A DNA stretch of 8,528 nt from an uncultured Simplicispira sp. (GTDB lineage: Bacteria; Pseudomonadota; Gammaproteobacteria; Burkholderiales; Burkholderiaceae_C): assembly GCA_903882725.1 (NCBI GenBank), contig CAIRYF010000374.1, positions 1 through 8,528 on the forward strand. The letters are read 5' to 3'. The notes under the pieces were generated by a model. That model saw only the letters and a program-made list of their open reading frames with translations, searched no databases and was not told where the DNA came from. The first letter of the stretch is position 1; each line of letters opens with the position of its first letter. Made by a program: the position numbers and the translations under genes. Positions 1-6,115 of the stretch are shown piece by piece.

Positions 1-263
1 CCATCGACCGGCTGGCCGTTCGCCATCAGCACGCAGGTCGGAATGCTGCGCACGCCGAACATCGCCGCCAGTTGCTGCTGTTGGTCCGAGTCGATTTTGG
101 CCAGGGTAAAGCGCCCGGCGTATTCGGTCTCTAGCGTCTCCAGCACCGGGCCCAGCGACTGGCACGGGCCGCACCACGGTGCCCAAAAGTCCACCAACAC
201 GGGCGCTTGCATCGAGGCGGCAACCACCTCGGCTTCAAAATTTTCTACGGTGATGTCAATCAT
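1..263 (-). CDS. Thioredoxin-domain protein, N-terminal part (cut by window edge)
   Basis: The first 87 codons of a minus-strand gene are visible, starting at the ATG at 263-261 ([14 protein letters not shown]). The protein shows the thioredoxin core: [11 protein letters not shown] with both redox cysteines of the WCGPC active site at about residues 31-35, and the conserved cis-proline segment SIPTC at about residues 74-78. The start MIDIT and the place beside purE resemble the thioredoxin-like co-chaperone CnoX/YbbN of Burkholderiales, which carries TPR repeats after the thioredoxin domain. That C-terminal part lies outside the window, so a plain thioredoxin cannot be excluded. It would act in the cytoplasm as a disulfide oxidoreductase or redox-linked chaperone. 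A GGAG lies 12 nt before the ATG, which is rather far for a ribosome-binding site. The gene is divergent from purE, with 115 bp between the starts. Confidence 0.88.
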   Translation of the reverse strand, partial: MIDITVENFEAEVVAASMQAPVLVDFWAPWCGPCQSLGPVLETLETEYAGRFTLAKIDSDQQQQLAAMFGVRSIPTCVLMANGQPVD

Positions 264-323
264 GGGGTTCAAGTTCTCCGACAGTCAAAGGGTGTGCAGC
301 GGCGCACGCTGGTACACAAAAAG

Positions 324-329
324 TAAAAT
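324..329 (+). promoter_or_regulatory. Possible -10 element for purE operon
   Basis: TAAAAT lies about 50 bp before the purE start, in the locally AT-rich patch of the divergent intergenic region. It is one mismatch from TATAAT. No convincing -35 box is seen 16-18 bp upstream (the sequence there is GC-rich), so this is a weak call based on the -10 match and position only. Confidence 0.3.
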
Positions 330-378
330 CGCGGGTTCACATTTTGGCCGCCGCCATGGCGTGCCGCTCTACACCACT

Positions 379-876
379 ATGACATCCATCCAGATCGGTG
401 TGGTCATGGGCTCCAGCAGCGACTGGGACACCATGCAGCACGCAGTCGAGATTCTTCAGCACTTTGGCATCACCCACGAGGCACGGGTGGTCTCGGCCCA
501 CCGTATGCCCGACGATATGTTTGCCTATGCTGACAGTGCGGCTGGGCGCGGCATGAAAGCCATCATTGCCGGTGCCGGGGGCGCAGCCCACCTGCCCGGA
601 ATGCTGGCCGCCAAAACGCCGGTGCCGGTGCTGGGCGTGCCAGTGGCCAGTCGCCATTTGCAAGGCGTCGATTCACTGCACAGCATTGTGCAAATGCCCA
701 AGGGCATTCCGGTGGCAACCTTTGCCATCGGCAATGCCGGGGCGGCCAATGCAGCGCTGTTTGCCGTGGCGCTGCTGGCCAACGAAGACCCCGATCTGCG
801 CCAGCGCCTGAACGCTTTTCGCGCAGCGCAGACCGACATCGCGCGCAATATGACTTTGCCGCCGGTAGCGCCATGA
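379..876 (+). CDS. purE: N5-carboxyaminoimidazole ribonucleotide mutase (PurE, class I)
   Basis: The 165-residue protein has the usual length of bacterial class I PurE. This enzyme converts N5-CAIR to CAIR in de novo purine synthesis in the cytoplasm, using the product of PurK. Visible family blocks are the nucleotide/phosphate-binding GSSSDW (residues 11-16), SAHR with the catalytic histidine (His41), [12 protein letters not shown] (65-75), GVPV (86-89), and [19 protein letters not shown] (96-114). The reading frame is open far upstream to 43, but that part runs antisense to the thioredoxin gene and has no PurE similarity. The ATG at 379 gives the family-typical N-terminus [15 protein letters not shown]. 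No good Shine-Dalgarno precedes it. An 8-codon open frame (356-382) ends on this start codon as ATGA. The purE stop overlaps the purK start (ATGA, 873-876), so the two are translationally coupled. Confidence 0.97.
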   Translation: MTSIQIGVVMGSSSDWDTMQHAVEILQHFGITHEARVVSAHRMPDDMFAYADSAAGRGMKAIIAGAGGAAHLPGMLAAKTPVPVLGVPVASRHLQGVDSLHSIVQMPKGIPVATFAIGNAGAANAALFAVALLANEDPDLRQRLNAFRAAQTDIARNMTLPPVAP

Positions 877-2051
877 GCGCGCCCACCGTTTTTCCGCTGC
901 TGCCCGGGGCCACGCTGGGCGTGCTGGGCGGCGGCCAGTTGGGGCGGATGTTTGTCCACGCCGCGCAGGCGATGGGCTACTTCACCGCCGTGCTCGACCC
1001 CGATGCACACAGCCCGGCCGGTCAGGTCAGCCACCACCACATTCGCGCCAGCTACGACGACGCAGCTGGCTTGGCCGAGCTGGCACGACTCAGCGACGCC
1101 ATCACCACCGAGTTTGAAAACGTGCCTGCCGCCGCGCTGGCGACGCTGGCCGCGCTGCGTCCGGTGGCACCCGCCGCCAGCGCCGTCGCCATTGCCCAAG
1201 ACCGGGCGCAAGAGAAGGCCCACTTTGTCCGCTGCGGCGTGCCGTGCGCGCCGTATGCGGTGATTGAAACAGCGGCGCAACGGGCCGCCGTGTCCGCCGA
1301 CTTGCTGCCCGGTATTTTGAAAACCGCGCGCATGGGCTACGACGGCAAAGGCCAAGTGCGCGTTAACACGACCGCTGAACTGGCTGCCGGCTGGGCGTCG
1401 GTAGGTGCCGTGCCCTGCGTGCTGGAGAAAATGCTGCCGCTGGCGCTGGAATGCTCGGTCATCGTGGCGCGCGGGCGCGATGGCAGCATGGTCAACCTGC
1501 CAGTACAGCGCAACCTGCACCACGGTGGCATTCTGGCCATGACCGAAGTTTATAAGTCAAATATGCCTCCAGCCCTTATGCAGCAAGCGGTTGCAGCTGC
1601 GAAATCAATAGCAAATGGACTGGATTATGTCGGCGTGTTGTGCGTCGAATTTTTTGTGTTGCAGGACGGCAGTTTGGTGGTCAACGAGATTGCCCCGCGC
1701 CCGCACAACAGCGGCCACTACAGCCAAAACGCCTGCGACATCTCGCAGTTTGAGCTGCAAGTGCGCACGCTGGCAGGCTTGGCGTTGGTGCAGCCGCGCC
1801 AGCACAGCGCCGCCGTCATGCTCAATTTGCTGGGCGATTTGTGGTTTGGCCATGGGCAAGGCAACGCAGCCCAAACGCCGCCGTGGGACGCCGTGCTGGC
1901 ATTGCCCGGCGCGCACCTGCACCTGTACGGCAAACAAGACGCCAAGCGCGGCCGCAAGATGGGCCACCTGAACATCACCGCCGCCACGCCCGAGGCGGCC
2001 CGCGCGACGGCGCTGCAAGCGGCAAAGCAGCTGGGCTTGCCCGCGTTTTGA
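873..2051 (+). CDS. purK: N5-carboxyaminoimidazole ribonucleotide synthase (PurK)
   Basis: This ATP-grasp enzyme carboxylates AIR with ATP and bicarbonate to give N5-CAIR, the substrate of PurE encoded just upstream. The 392-residue protein is of normal to slightly long length. Blocks in order are the N-terminal Rossmann-like [11 protein letters not shown] (17-26), TEFENVP (79-85), QDR (109-111), [12 protein letters not shown] (150-161, ATP-grasp loop), the metal-binding [15 protein letters not shown] (270-284), SQFELQVR (291-298), and the C-terminal HLYGK and RKMGHLNI (350-368). The start overlaps the purE stop. Residues about 227-247 (1549-1613) are coded by an AT-rich stretch with codons unlike the rest of the gene (TCA, AAT, CCT, CTT, ATA, GGA). 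They fall in the loop between GIL and DYVGV. The family length is kept there, so the enzyme is probably functional. Confidence 0.97.
   Translation: MSAPTVFPLLPGATLGVLGGGQLGRMFVHAAQAMGYFTAVLDPDAHSPAGQVSHHHIRASYDDAAGLAELARLSDAITTEFENVPAAALATLAALRPVAPAASAVAIAQDRAQEKAHFVRCGVPCAPYAVIETAAQRAAVSADLLPGILKTARMGYDGKGQVRVNTTAELAAGWASVGAVPCVLEKMLPLALECSVIVARGRDGSMVNLPVQRNLHHGGILAMTEVYKSNMPPALMQQAVAAAKSIANGLDYVGVLCVEFFVLQDGSLVVNEIAPRPHNSGHYSQNACDISQFELQVRTLAGLALVQPRQHSAAVMLNLLGDLWFGHGQGNAAQTPPWDAVLALPGAHLHLYGKQDAKRGRKMGHLNITAATPEAARATALQAAKQLGLPAF
1549..1613. repeat. AT-rich, repeat-like segment embedded in purK
   Basis: This 65-bp stretch has clearly lower GC than the rest of purK and codons that are rare elsewhere in the window. 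From memory it resembles the short intergenic repeats scattered through Comamonadaceae genomes, with sub-motifs such as TATAAGTCAAAT, CCTTATGCAGCAAGCG and TTGCAGCT. It keeps the purK frame and codes [12 protein letters not shown] and onward. The match to a repeat family is recollection, not a search result. Natural codon drift in a tolerant loop is the alternative. Confidence 0.4.
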
Positions 2052-2054
2052 GGG
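2050..2054 (+). promoter_or_regulatory. Ribosome-binding site deciding the tsaC start
   Basis: GAGGG overlaps the purK stop codon (TGA, 2049-2051) and lies 7 nt before the ATG at 2062. It supports that ATG over the directly adjacent in-frame TTG at 2059, which would add a single residue. Confidence 0.6.
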
Positions 2055-2061
2055 CTGCTTG

Positions 2062-3087
2062 ATGATTTTGGACGGCAACGCGCCCGCCGCCATCACCGCC
2101 GCTGCCGCTGCCTTGTGCAGCGGCGCGCTGCTGGGGCTGCCGACGGAGACGGTGTACGGTTTGGCTGCTGATGCCAGCAGCGACAGCGCCGTCGCGCGCA
2201 TTTTTGCCGCCAAAGGCCGACCCAGCGACCACCCGCTGATCGTCCATGTGGCCGATGCCAGCGGCATTGCACATTTCGCCAGTGCGGTGCCGGACTTTGC
2301 CCAAGCACTGGTCGATGCGTTTTGGCCCGGCCCGCTGACCTTGATACTGCCGCGCCGCGCCGGTGTCGCCAGCGCGGCCACCGGCGGTCAGGGCAGCGTC
2401 GGACTGCGCTGCCCGGCGCACCCGGTGGCGCTGGCGGTGCTGCGCGCCTGCGCGGCCAACGGCGTGTGGGGCGTGGCCGCGCCCAGCGCCAACCGCTTTG
2501 GCCGCGTCAGCCCCACCACGGCAGCGCACGTGCAGTCCGAGTTTGGCGCGGACTTGCTGGTGCTCGACGGCGGCGCTTGCACCGTCGGCATTGAATCGAC
2601 CATCGTTGACTGCACGCGCGGCGCGGCGGTGCTGCTGCGCCCTGGTGCCATCACGCGCGCGCAAATTGAAGCGGCGTGCGGCCAGCGCTTGCTATCAAAA
2701 GAAGAGCTAGAAGCGCAGACTCCACGCGCGTCAGGCACACTTTTGGCCCACTATGCACCGAGTGCGCCGGTGCGTTTACTGGACACGGCTGATTTGCGCA
2801 CCGCGCTGGCAGCGCGCAGTGCCGACGCCCCGGCGCTGGCGGTGTACGCCCGCACGCCGCTGCACTGCCCGGCGCACGCCGCATTCAGCACTGTGCTGCA
2901 CCCCATGCCCAGCGATGCGACAGCCGCCGCCGCCGAACTGTTTGCCATGCTGCGCCGCTTTGACGACCAAGGCGCACAAGAGATTTGGATTGAAACGCCG
3001 CCCAGCACGCCCGACTGGGAAGGCGTGCGCGACCGGCTACAGCGCGCGGCAGCAGCTACGGCAGCTACGGCGGGCGGCGCTCGTTAA
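2062..3087 (+). CDS. tsaC: L-threonylcarbamoyladenylate synthase, Sua5 type (YrdC domain plus C-terminal Sua5 domain)
   Basis: The enzyme makes threonylcarbamoyl-AMP from threonine, bicarbonate and ATP. This is the activated donor for t6A37 in ANN-decoding tRNAs; TsaB, encoded at 7666, belongs to the complex that uses it. In the 341-residue protein the YrdC/TsaC domain covers about residues 5-200, with LPTETVYGLAADA (26-38), KGRPSDHPLIVHV (51-63), WPGPLTLI (88-95), APSANRFGRVSPT (140-152), GIESTIVDCT (176-185) and LRPGAIT (192-198). The linker SGTLLAHYAPSAPVRL (224-239) leads into a Sua5 C-terminal domain, so this is the long Sua5 form rather than the roughly 190-residue TsaC of E. coli. The gene follows purK by 10 bp, so co-transcription with purEK is likely. 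The tail AATAATAGG is coded by a 9-bp perfect direct repeat (3052-3069). Confidence 0.94.
   Translation: MILDGNAPAAITAAAAALCSGALLGLPTETVYGLAADASSDSAVARIFAAKGRPSDHPLIVHVADASGIAHFASAVPDFAQALVDAFWPGPLTLILPRRAGVASAATGGQGSVGLRCPAHPVALAVLRACAANGVWGVAAPSANRFGRVSPTTAAHVQSEFGADLLVLDGGACTVGIESTIVDCTRGAAVLLRPGAITRAQIEAACGQRLLSKEELEAQTPRASGTLLAHYAPSAPVRLLDTADLRTALAARSADAPALAVYARTPLHCPAHAAFSTVLHPMPSDATAAAAELFAMLRRFDDQGAQEIWIETPPSTPDWEGVRDRLQRAAAATAATAGGAR
2685..2716. repeat. Repeat-like inverted segment within tsaC linker
   Basis: An imperfect inverted repeat (GCGCTT ... AAGCGC at the ends, with GCT and AGC inside) surrounds an AT-rich core containing GCTATCAAAAGAAGAGCTAG. It codes residues QRLLSKEELEA, between the YrdC domain and the AHYAP linker. 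From memory it resembles one end of the Comamonadaceae dispersed repeat (GCTATCAAAA ... AGCGC). No database comparison was possible. Confidence 0.35.
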
Positions 3088-3118
3088 ACTACCCACCCAC
3101 ATTCTGGAGAAGAAACAA

Positions 3119-4078
3119 ATGGCAGTTAATTGGTTGCGCCGCAGCGTCTTGGCGGCAGCGGGTGTATCGGCGGCAATGCTGCTGGCCGGGTGCGGCTCTA
3201 GCACGATTGAATCGGCCCTCAAGCCCGAGCGCTTTATTGCCTTTGGCGATGGCTTCAGCGACGTCGGCCAAGTCAATGGCGCGCGCTACACCATCAACGA
3301 CGGCTCGGCCAACAACTGGGCGCAGCAACTGGCCGCCACCTACGGCATCACGCTGACCCCGGTATCGACCGGCGGCACCAGCTATGCCCAAGGCAATGCG
3401 CGCGTCACAGCGCGCCCCGATGCGGCGGGCAACGCCAGCACGCCAACGGTGACTGATCAAATTGATAAATTTTTGGCCAGCAGCAGCTTCAAAGACTCTG
3501 ACGTGGTGCTGATGGGCGCTGGTGCCGGTGACATCGTGGCGCAAATGGCTGGCGTGACTGCGGGCACACAAACCAGCGCGCAAATGCTGACCAACGCACA
3601 GCAAGCCGGGCGCGATTTTGGGGCGCAAGTTATTCGCAGCATCAATGCAGGCGCTAAATACGTGGTGGTCATTGGCAGCTACAACCTAGGCCGTTCACCC
3701 TGGGCCAAGACCATTCAACAAGAAGATCTGCTGACGCAGGCCAGCAGCAAGTTCAATGAGGCTTTTTTGGTCAGCGTGGTGGACTACGGCAGCAAGGTGC
3801 TCTACATCGATGCGGCGTATTACTTCAACCTGCTGACTGCTTCGCCCGGCAGCTATTCGTTTGACAACGCCACCATACCGGTATGCACCGCCATCGACGC
3901 CGGCCCCGGCATTGGCATTGGCGCCGGTCAGCTGAACTCGGCGCTGTGCAACGCCAACACGCTGCTGCCCAACGCCAACAGCAACAAATATGTGTTTGCC
4001 GATGCGCTGTATTTCACGCCGGCTGCGCAGCGCCTGTTTGGCACCTACGTTTACGACCGCCTGCACGCACGCTGGTAA
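3119..4078 (+). CDS. SGNH/GDSL-fold lipoprotein lacking the catalytic residues (likely pseudoenzyme)
   Basis: The 319-residue protein has a lipoprotein signal peptide with twin Arg at 7-8, a hydrophobic stretch and the lipobox LLAGC, giving lipidated Cys25. GGAG lies 9 nt before the ATG. The mature part follows the SGNH/GDSL layout: block I FIAFGDGFSDVG (39-50), block II SYAQGNARV (88-96), block III LMGAGAGDIVAQ (131-142) and block V ADALYFTPAAQRLFG (294-308). All three key residues differ from the active family: GDS is GDG (Gly45), GxND is GAGD (Gly137), and DxxH is DALY (Tyr298; Asp295 kept). Ser-esterase chemistry is therefore unlikely, and a binding or structural role at the envelope is the inference. 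Cys256 and Cys277 flank a Gly-rich loop. The gene lies 31 bp after tsaC and may share its transcript; a terminator follows. Confidence 0.85.
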   Translation: MAVNWLRRSVLAAAGVSAAMLLAGCGSSTIESALKPERFIAFGDGFSDVGQVNGARYTINDGSANNWAQQLAATYGITLTPVSTGGTSYAQGNARVTARPDAAGNASTPTVTDQIDKFLASSSFKDSDVVLMGAGAGDIVAQMAGVTAGTQTSAQMLTNAQQAGRDFGAQVIRSINAGAKYVVVIGSYNLGRSPWAKTIQQEDLLTQASSKFNEAFLVSVVDYGSKVLYIDAAYYFNLLTASPGSYSFDNATIPVCTAIDAGPGIGIGAGQLNSALCNANTLLPNANSNKYVFADALYFTPAAQRLFGTYVYDRLHARW

Positions 4079-4105
4079 GCTGTCTCACAGCCAAGCAGCC
4101 CACAA

Positions 4106-4130
4106 AAAACCGACCCTTGGGGTCGGTTTT
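4106..4130. terminator. Bidirectional intrinsic terminator between convergent genes
   Basis: A perfect inverted repeat AAAACCGACCC / GGGTCGGTTTT with a 3-nt loop lies 27 bp after the SGNH lipoprotein stop. It is flanked by an A-run on the left (six A) and a T-run on the right (four T), so it can act on both strands. It sits between the plus-strand purE-to-lipoprotein cluster and the end of the minus-strand ompW-like gene (stop at 4149-4151). Confidence 0.88.
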
Positions 4131-4148
4131 GCTTGTGTGCCGCGCCGC

Positions 4149-4826
4149 TTAAAAGCGGTAGCCAATCGCCAAGGCAAACACGTTCGGTTTGAGCTTGATG
4201 TCAATGGACTGGCCGCTAGAAAGGTGCGTGGTGGTCTTTAAGAAGCTCTTGTAATAGGCCGCATCGACAAACCAGCGCTCGTTGATGCTCCAGACAAAGC
4301 CCACTTGTGGCGTCATGCCCCATTTGTTCTCGATCCAGGCAGTGGTCGGGTTGGCCGGTGTGCCACCGGTGACACCCGTCAGCGCCGCTGTGGAGCGGTT
4401 CTTAAAGAAGCGGCTGTAGGTGACGCCCAAACCAACGTAGGGGCGAAAGCTGGCCGTCGGCTCGCCAAAGCGGTATTGCGCAAACAAGGTGGCTGGAATC
4501 ACCTTGGTTTGGCCCAATTTGCCGGTGCCGTCAATGGCACCGGTGCCATAAAAGTCGTGCTTAAAGGGCAAGCCCAGCGGCAAGTCCAGCGCCCAATGGT
4601 CAGTCACCATGTAGTTCAGGCCGCCGGTCAAGGTGCTGGCCGAGCCGACACCAACGGTAGTGCCGGGAAAGCTGGGGGTAGATAAATAACCGCTGCTCAC
4701 CTGCGGCGCAATGTGCGTGACACCGACACGCGCACTCCAAGTGCCCGCTACTTGGGCGCTGGCGCTGCTGCACAAAACCAGGGCGGCGGCTGCCAAGCAG
4801 CCAGAAGAAAAAGAAAAATATTGCAT
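4149..4826 (-). CDS. ompW: OmpW-family outer-membrane protein
   Basis: The 225-residue precursor starts at the ATG at 4826-4824, with AAAGGA about 8 nt upstream. The signal peptide (about residues 1-24) ends in SASA before Gln25, fitting signal peptidase I. The mature part has the OmpW pattern of an 8-stranded beta-barrel: GTWSARVGVTHIAP at the start (28-41), LDLPLGLPFKHDFYG (80-94), TKVIPATLFAQYRFG (107-121), FRPYVGLGVTYSRF (127-140), NKWGMTPQVGFVWSINERWFVD split over two strands (167-188), and a C-terminal aromatic residue (IGYRF) as in outer-membrane proteins. OmpW proteins form narrow channels linked to small hydrophobic molecules and stress responses; the substrate here is unknown. The gene follows the active-site-intact SGNH lipoprotein gene by 11 bp and its ribosome site overlaps that gene's stop, which suggests a functional pair. 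Confidence 0.9.
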   Translation of the reverse strand: MQYFSFSSGCLAAAALVLCSSASAQVAGTWSARVGVTHIAPQVSSGYLSTPSFPGTTVGVGSASTLTGGLNYMVTDHWALDLPLGLPFKHDFYGTGAIDGTGKLGQTKVIPATLFAQYRFGEPTASFRPYVGLGVTYSRFFKNRSTAALTGVTGGTPANPTTAWIENKWGMTPQVGFVWSINERWFVDAAYYKSFLKTTTHLSSGQSIDIKLKPNVFALAIGYRF

Positions 4827-4830
4827 GGTG

Positions 4831-4840
4831 TTTTCCTTTA
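4831..4840 (-). promoter_or_regulatory. Ribosome-binding site of ompW overlapping upstream stop codon
   Basis: On the minus strand TAAAGGAAAA combines the stop codon of the SGNH lipoprotein gene (4840-4838) with the AAAGGA ribosome site of ompW, ending a few nt before the ATG at 4826. This arrangement favours coupled translation, and it supports the 4826 start over upstream in-frame codons that would erase the signal peptide. Confidence 0.7.
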
Positions 4841-5980
4841 GAGCCAGCCAGCCTGCGACAGCGAACGCGATACCAATTGCCCCATCAACTGGTGCGCATA
4901 CGGTGTGGGGTGAAAGCTGTCGGCAAAGCCGTAGCTCCTCCACCAGTCAGCACCGCCAGTAGCACCTGTGGGCGGCGTCATGGCCGACAAGCTGGCTGCG
5001 GTGCAAGTGGCAAAGGTGTAAGTGGGCAGGCCGTCGCTGCCGACACCAGTGGCTGGGCAAGCGGGCGTGCTGGCGTTGGTGAGCTGGTATTGCGCGGGGT
5101 GCTCTGACTGGTCTTTCATCGAGGTATAGAAGTCCACCACCACCAAACGGGCATCACCACCCAAGCTGGCCGCCAACTGGGCATTAAAAACATTCACCCA
5201 GCCATCAAACAGTGCTTGGGCTTGGGTAGCGGCTTCCACACCTTTGGCCTTGGCGATCGTACCCAACACCATCTGAAAACGGGGCGTTTTGGTGATCGCT
5301 GGCACGTTGAGCACGGCCACCCGCGTGGCACCCTTGTTGAGGGTGTTGGTTTTGATGGTGTTGGCAAATTGCGCCGCCAAAGTTTTGGCGTAAGCACCAC
5401 CTATCTGCGCCATGCCGCTGGTGCCAGAGGCCATTGCAGTGCGCACAGCCGCCGGGTCCAGCACGGTGGTCAGCAGGCCAGCGTAGGCTTGACCGCTGTC
5501 GCTGGCCGCCTTGAGGTAAGCGCCAATCAGGTCGGCCATGTCATTGGCACCGCCATCGATCAGCACCAAGTCACCGCCACCAAAGCCTGCACTGCCAGCG
5601 TCTTTGATCTGCTGTGTCACGGAAGAGGGCGAGGTCGGTGCAGCAACATAGTTGATGCGCCCGCCGCCCACAGCGTAGTTGCCGCAAGCTGCGTTGGTGG
5701 TAAAGGTGGTGCCGCTGGAGGTGTAGTGCGAGCACAGCGTTTGGCCATAGCTGGCAGCAATGCGCTCAGGCCAGATGGCAGAAGAGCCCGCACCCGTGGC
5801 CGCGCTGCCTTGCACGGTGAACTTAAAGCCGTAAGTGCCACTGTCGGCCAGACTATCGCCCATGACTTTGACGGCAGTCACCGGTGCCAGCGGCGTGGTG
5901 TCAGAGCCGCCACCGCCACAGGCCACCAACATACACGCGGCAAACAAGGCCGACCAAGAAGCTTTGGGGTAAGGAATCAC
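4838..5980 (-). CDS. SGNH/GDSL hydrolase lipoprotein with complete catalytic blocks (GTG start)
   Basis: The 380-residue protein is predicted from the GTG at 5980-5978, which has a clear GGAG 6 nt upstream. It gives a compact signal (IPYPKASWSALFAACMLVAC) with lipobox LVAC and lipidated Cys21, followed by a Gly/Ser linker. The SGNH blocks are intact: GDSLADSG with nucleophile Ser43, NYAVGGGRI with the block II Gly near 105, LIDGGANDMADL with Asn146, and FADSFHPTPYAHQL with Asp354 and His357. It is probably an esterase/lipase-like hydrolase anchored in the outer membrane or facing the periplasm; the substrate cannot be told. Four cysteines (83, 99, 308, 326) could form two disulfides. An ATG at 6049 would add 23 residues but destroys the signal and has no ribosome site. 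It is in an apparent operon with ompW. Thermolabile-hemolysin-like or lysophospholipase-like activity is possible but unproven. Confidence 0.87.
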   Translation of the reverse strand: MIPYPKASWSALFAACMLVACGGGGSDTTPLAPVTAVKVMGDSLADSGTYGFKFTVQGSAATGAGSSAIWPERIAASYGQTLCSHYTSSGTTFTTNAACGNYAVGGGRINYVAAPTSPSSVTQQIKDAGSAGFGGGDLVLIDGGANDMADLIGAYLKAASDSGQAYAGLLTTVLDPAAVRTAMASGTSGMAQIGGAYAKTLAAQFANTIKTNTLNKGATRVAVLNVPAITKTPRFQMVLGTIAKAKGVEAATQAQALFDGWVNVFNAQLAASLGGDARLVVVDFYTSMKDQSEHPAQYQLTNASTPACPATGVGSDGLPTYTFATCTAASLSAMTPPTGATGGADWWRSYGFADSFHPTPYAHQLMGQLVSRSLSQAGWL

Positions 5981-5984
5981 AATT

Positions 5985-5988
5985 TTCT
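5985..5988 (-). promoter_or_regulatory. Ribosome-binding site supporting a GTG start
   Basis: On the minus strand GGAG is followed after AAAATT by GTG at 5980-5978. This placement, together with the lipoprotein signal that begins right after it, decides the start of the SGNH hydrolase. No ATG lies nearby in frame. Confidence 0.7.
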
Positions 5989-6013
5989 CCAATACACAGT
6001 TCACAACACACTT

Positions 6014-6031
6014 AAAAAAGCACGCCCGTGC
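6014..6031 (-). terminator. Possible intrinsic terminator or leader hairpin upstream of SGNH hydrolase
   Basis: On the minus strand GCACGGGCGTGC (5-bp stem with 2-nt loop, or 4-bp with 4-nt loop) is followed directly by six T. It lies about 85 bp after the dacB stop and 34 bp before the GTG start of the SGNH hydrolase. It may end dacB transcription. The stem is short, so this is only moderately convincing. Confidence 0.4.
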
Positions 6032-6044
6032 GATTATTGAAAGA

Positions 6045-6050
6045 ATCATA
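6045..6050 (-). promoter_or_regulatory. Possible -10 element for the SGNH-ompW unit
   Basis: Reading the minus strand, TATGAT (one mismatch from TATAAT) lies 65 bp before the GTG start. No good -35 hexamer is present 16-18 bp upstream. If used, transcription would start near 6038, just before the hairpin at 6020-6031. Confidence 0.28.
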
Positions 6051-6054
6051 GATC

Positions 6055-6099
6055 TTGGCCCGTCACTGCCTTATGCGGGTAAGCCCTGCCTTGGGCCAA
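6055..6099. repeat. Nested inverted repeat downstream of dacB
   Basis: A 7-bp outer stem TTGGCCC / GGGCCAA (6055-6061 and 6093-6099) encloses a smaller hairpin, GCGGG with CCCTGC (6075-6089). It lies 17 bp beyond the dacB stop on the dacB transcript side. There is no T-run after it, so it is not a classical terminator. It could be a structured 3' end of the dacB mRNA. Confidence 0.35.
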
Positions 6100-6115
6100 A
6101 TAAAGGCAACTAACG

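Noticed and set aside
283..288. TTGACT as a -35 box for the thioredoxin gene (minus strand)
   Set aside because: A -10 at normal spacing would fall on the start codon, so it cannot serve that gene as placed.
297..311. Small inverted repeat CAGCG/CGCTG in the purE upstream region
   Set aside because: A 5-bp stem in GC-rich sequence with no T-run or neighbouring conserved elements is expected by chance. No purine riboswitch features were seen.
43..378. N-terminal extension of purE
   Set aside because: It runs antisense to the thioredoxin gene and would add 112 residues absent from class I PurE.
525..1523. Long minus-strand open frame opposite purE/purK
   Set aside because: It is antisense to two well-recognised genes, rich in Arg/His/Gly, and shows no domain. 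It is a shadow of GC-rich coding.
3052..3069. 9-bp perfect direct repeat in the tsaC tail
   Set aside because: It only lengthens an Ala/Thr-rich C-terminus, and its simple sequence probably arose by slippage. It is noted in the tsaC entry only.
2753..3118. Upstream extension of the SGNH pseudoenzyme frame
   Set aside because: It overlaps the tsaC 3' part in another frame. The ATG at 3119 has a ribosome site and a lipoprotein signal.
4827..4943. Upstream extension of the ompW frame
   Set aside because: It would overlap the SGNH hydrolase 3' end and bury the signal peptide. The ATG at 4826 has a good ribosome site.
5216..6040. Long plus-strand open frame opposite the SGNH hydrolase
   Set aside because: It is antisense to a gene with intact catalytic blocks and a lipoprotein signal. 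No recognisable motif was seen.
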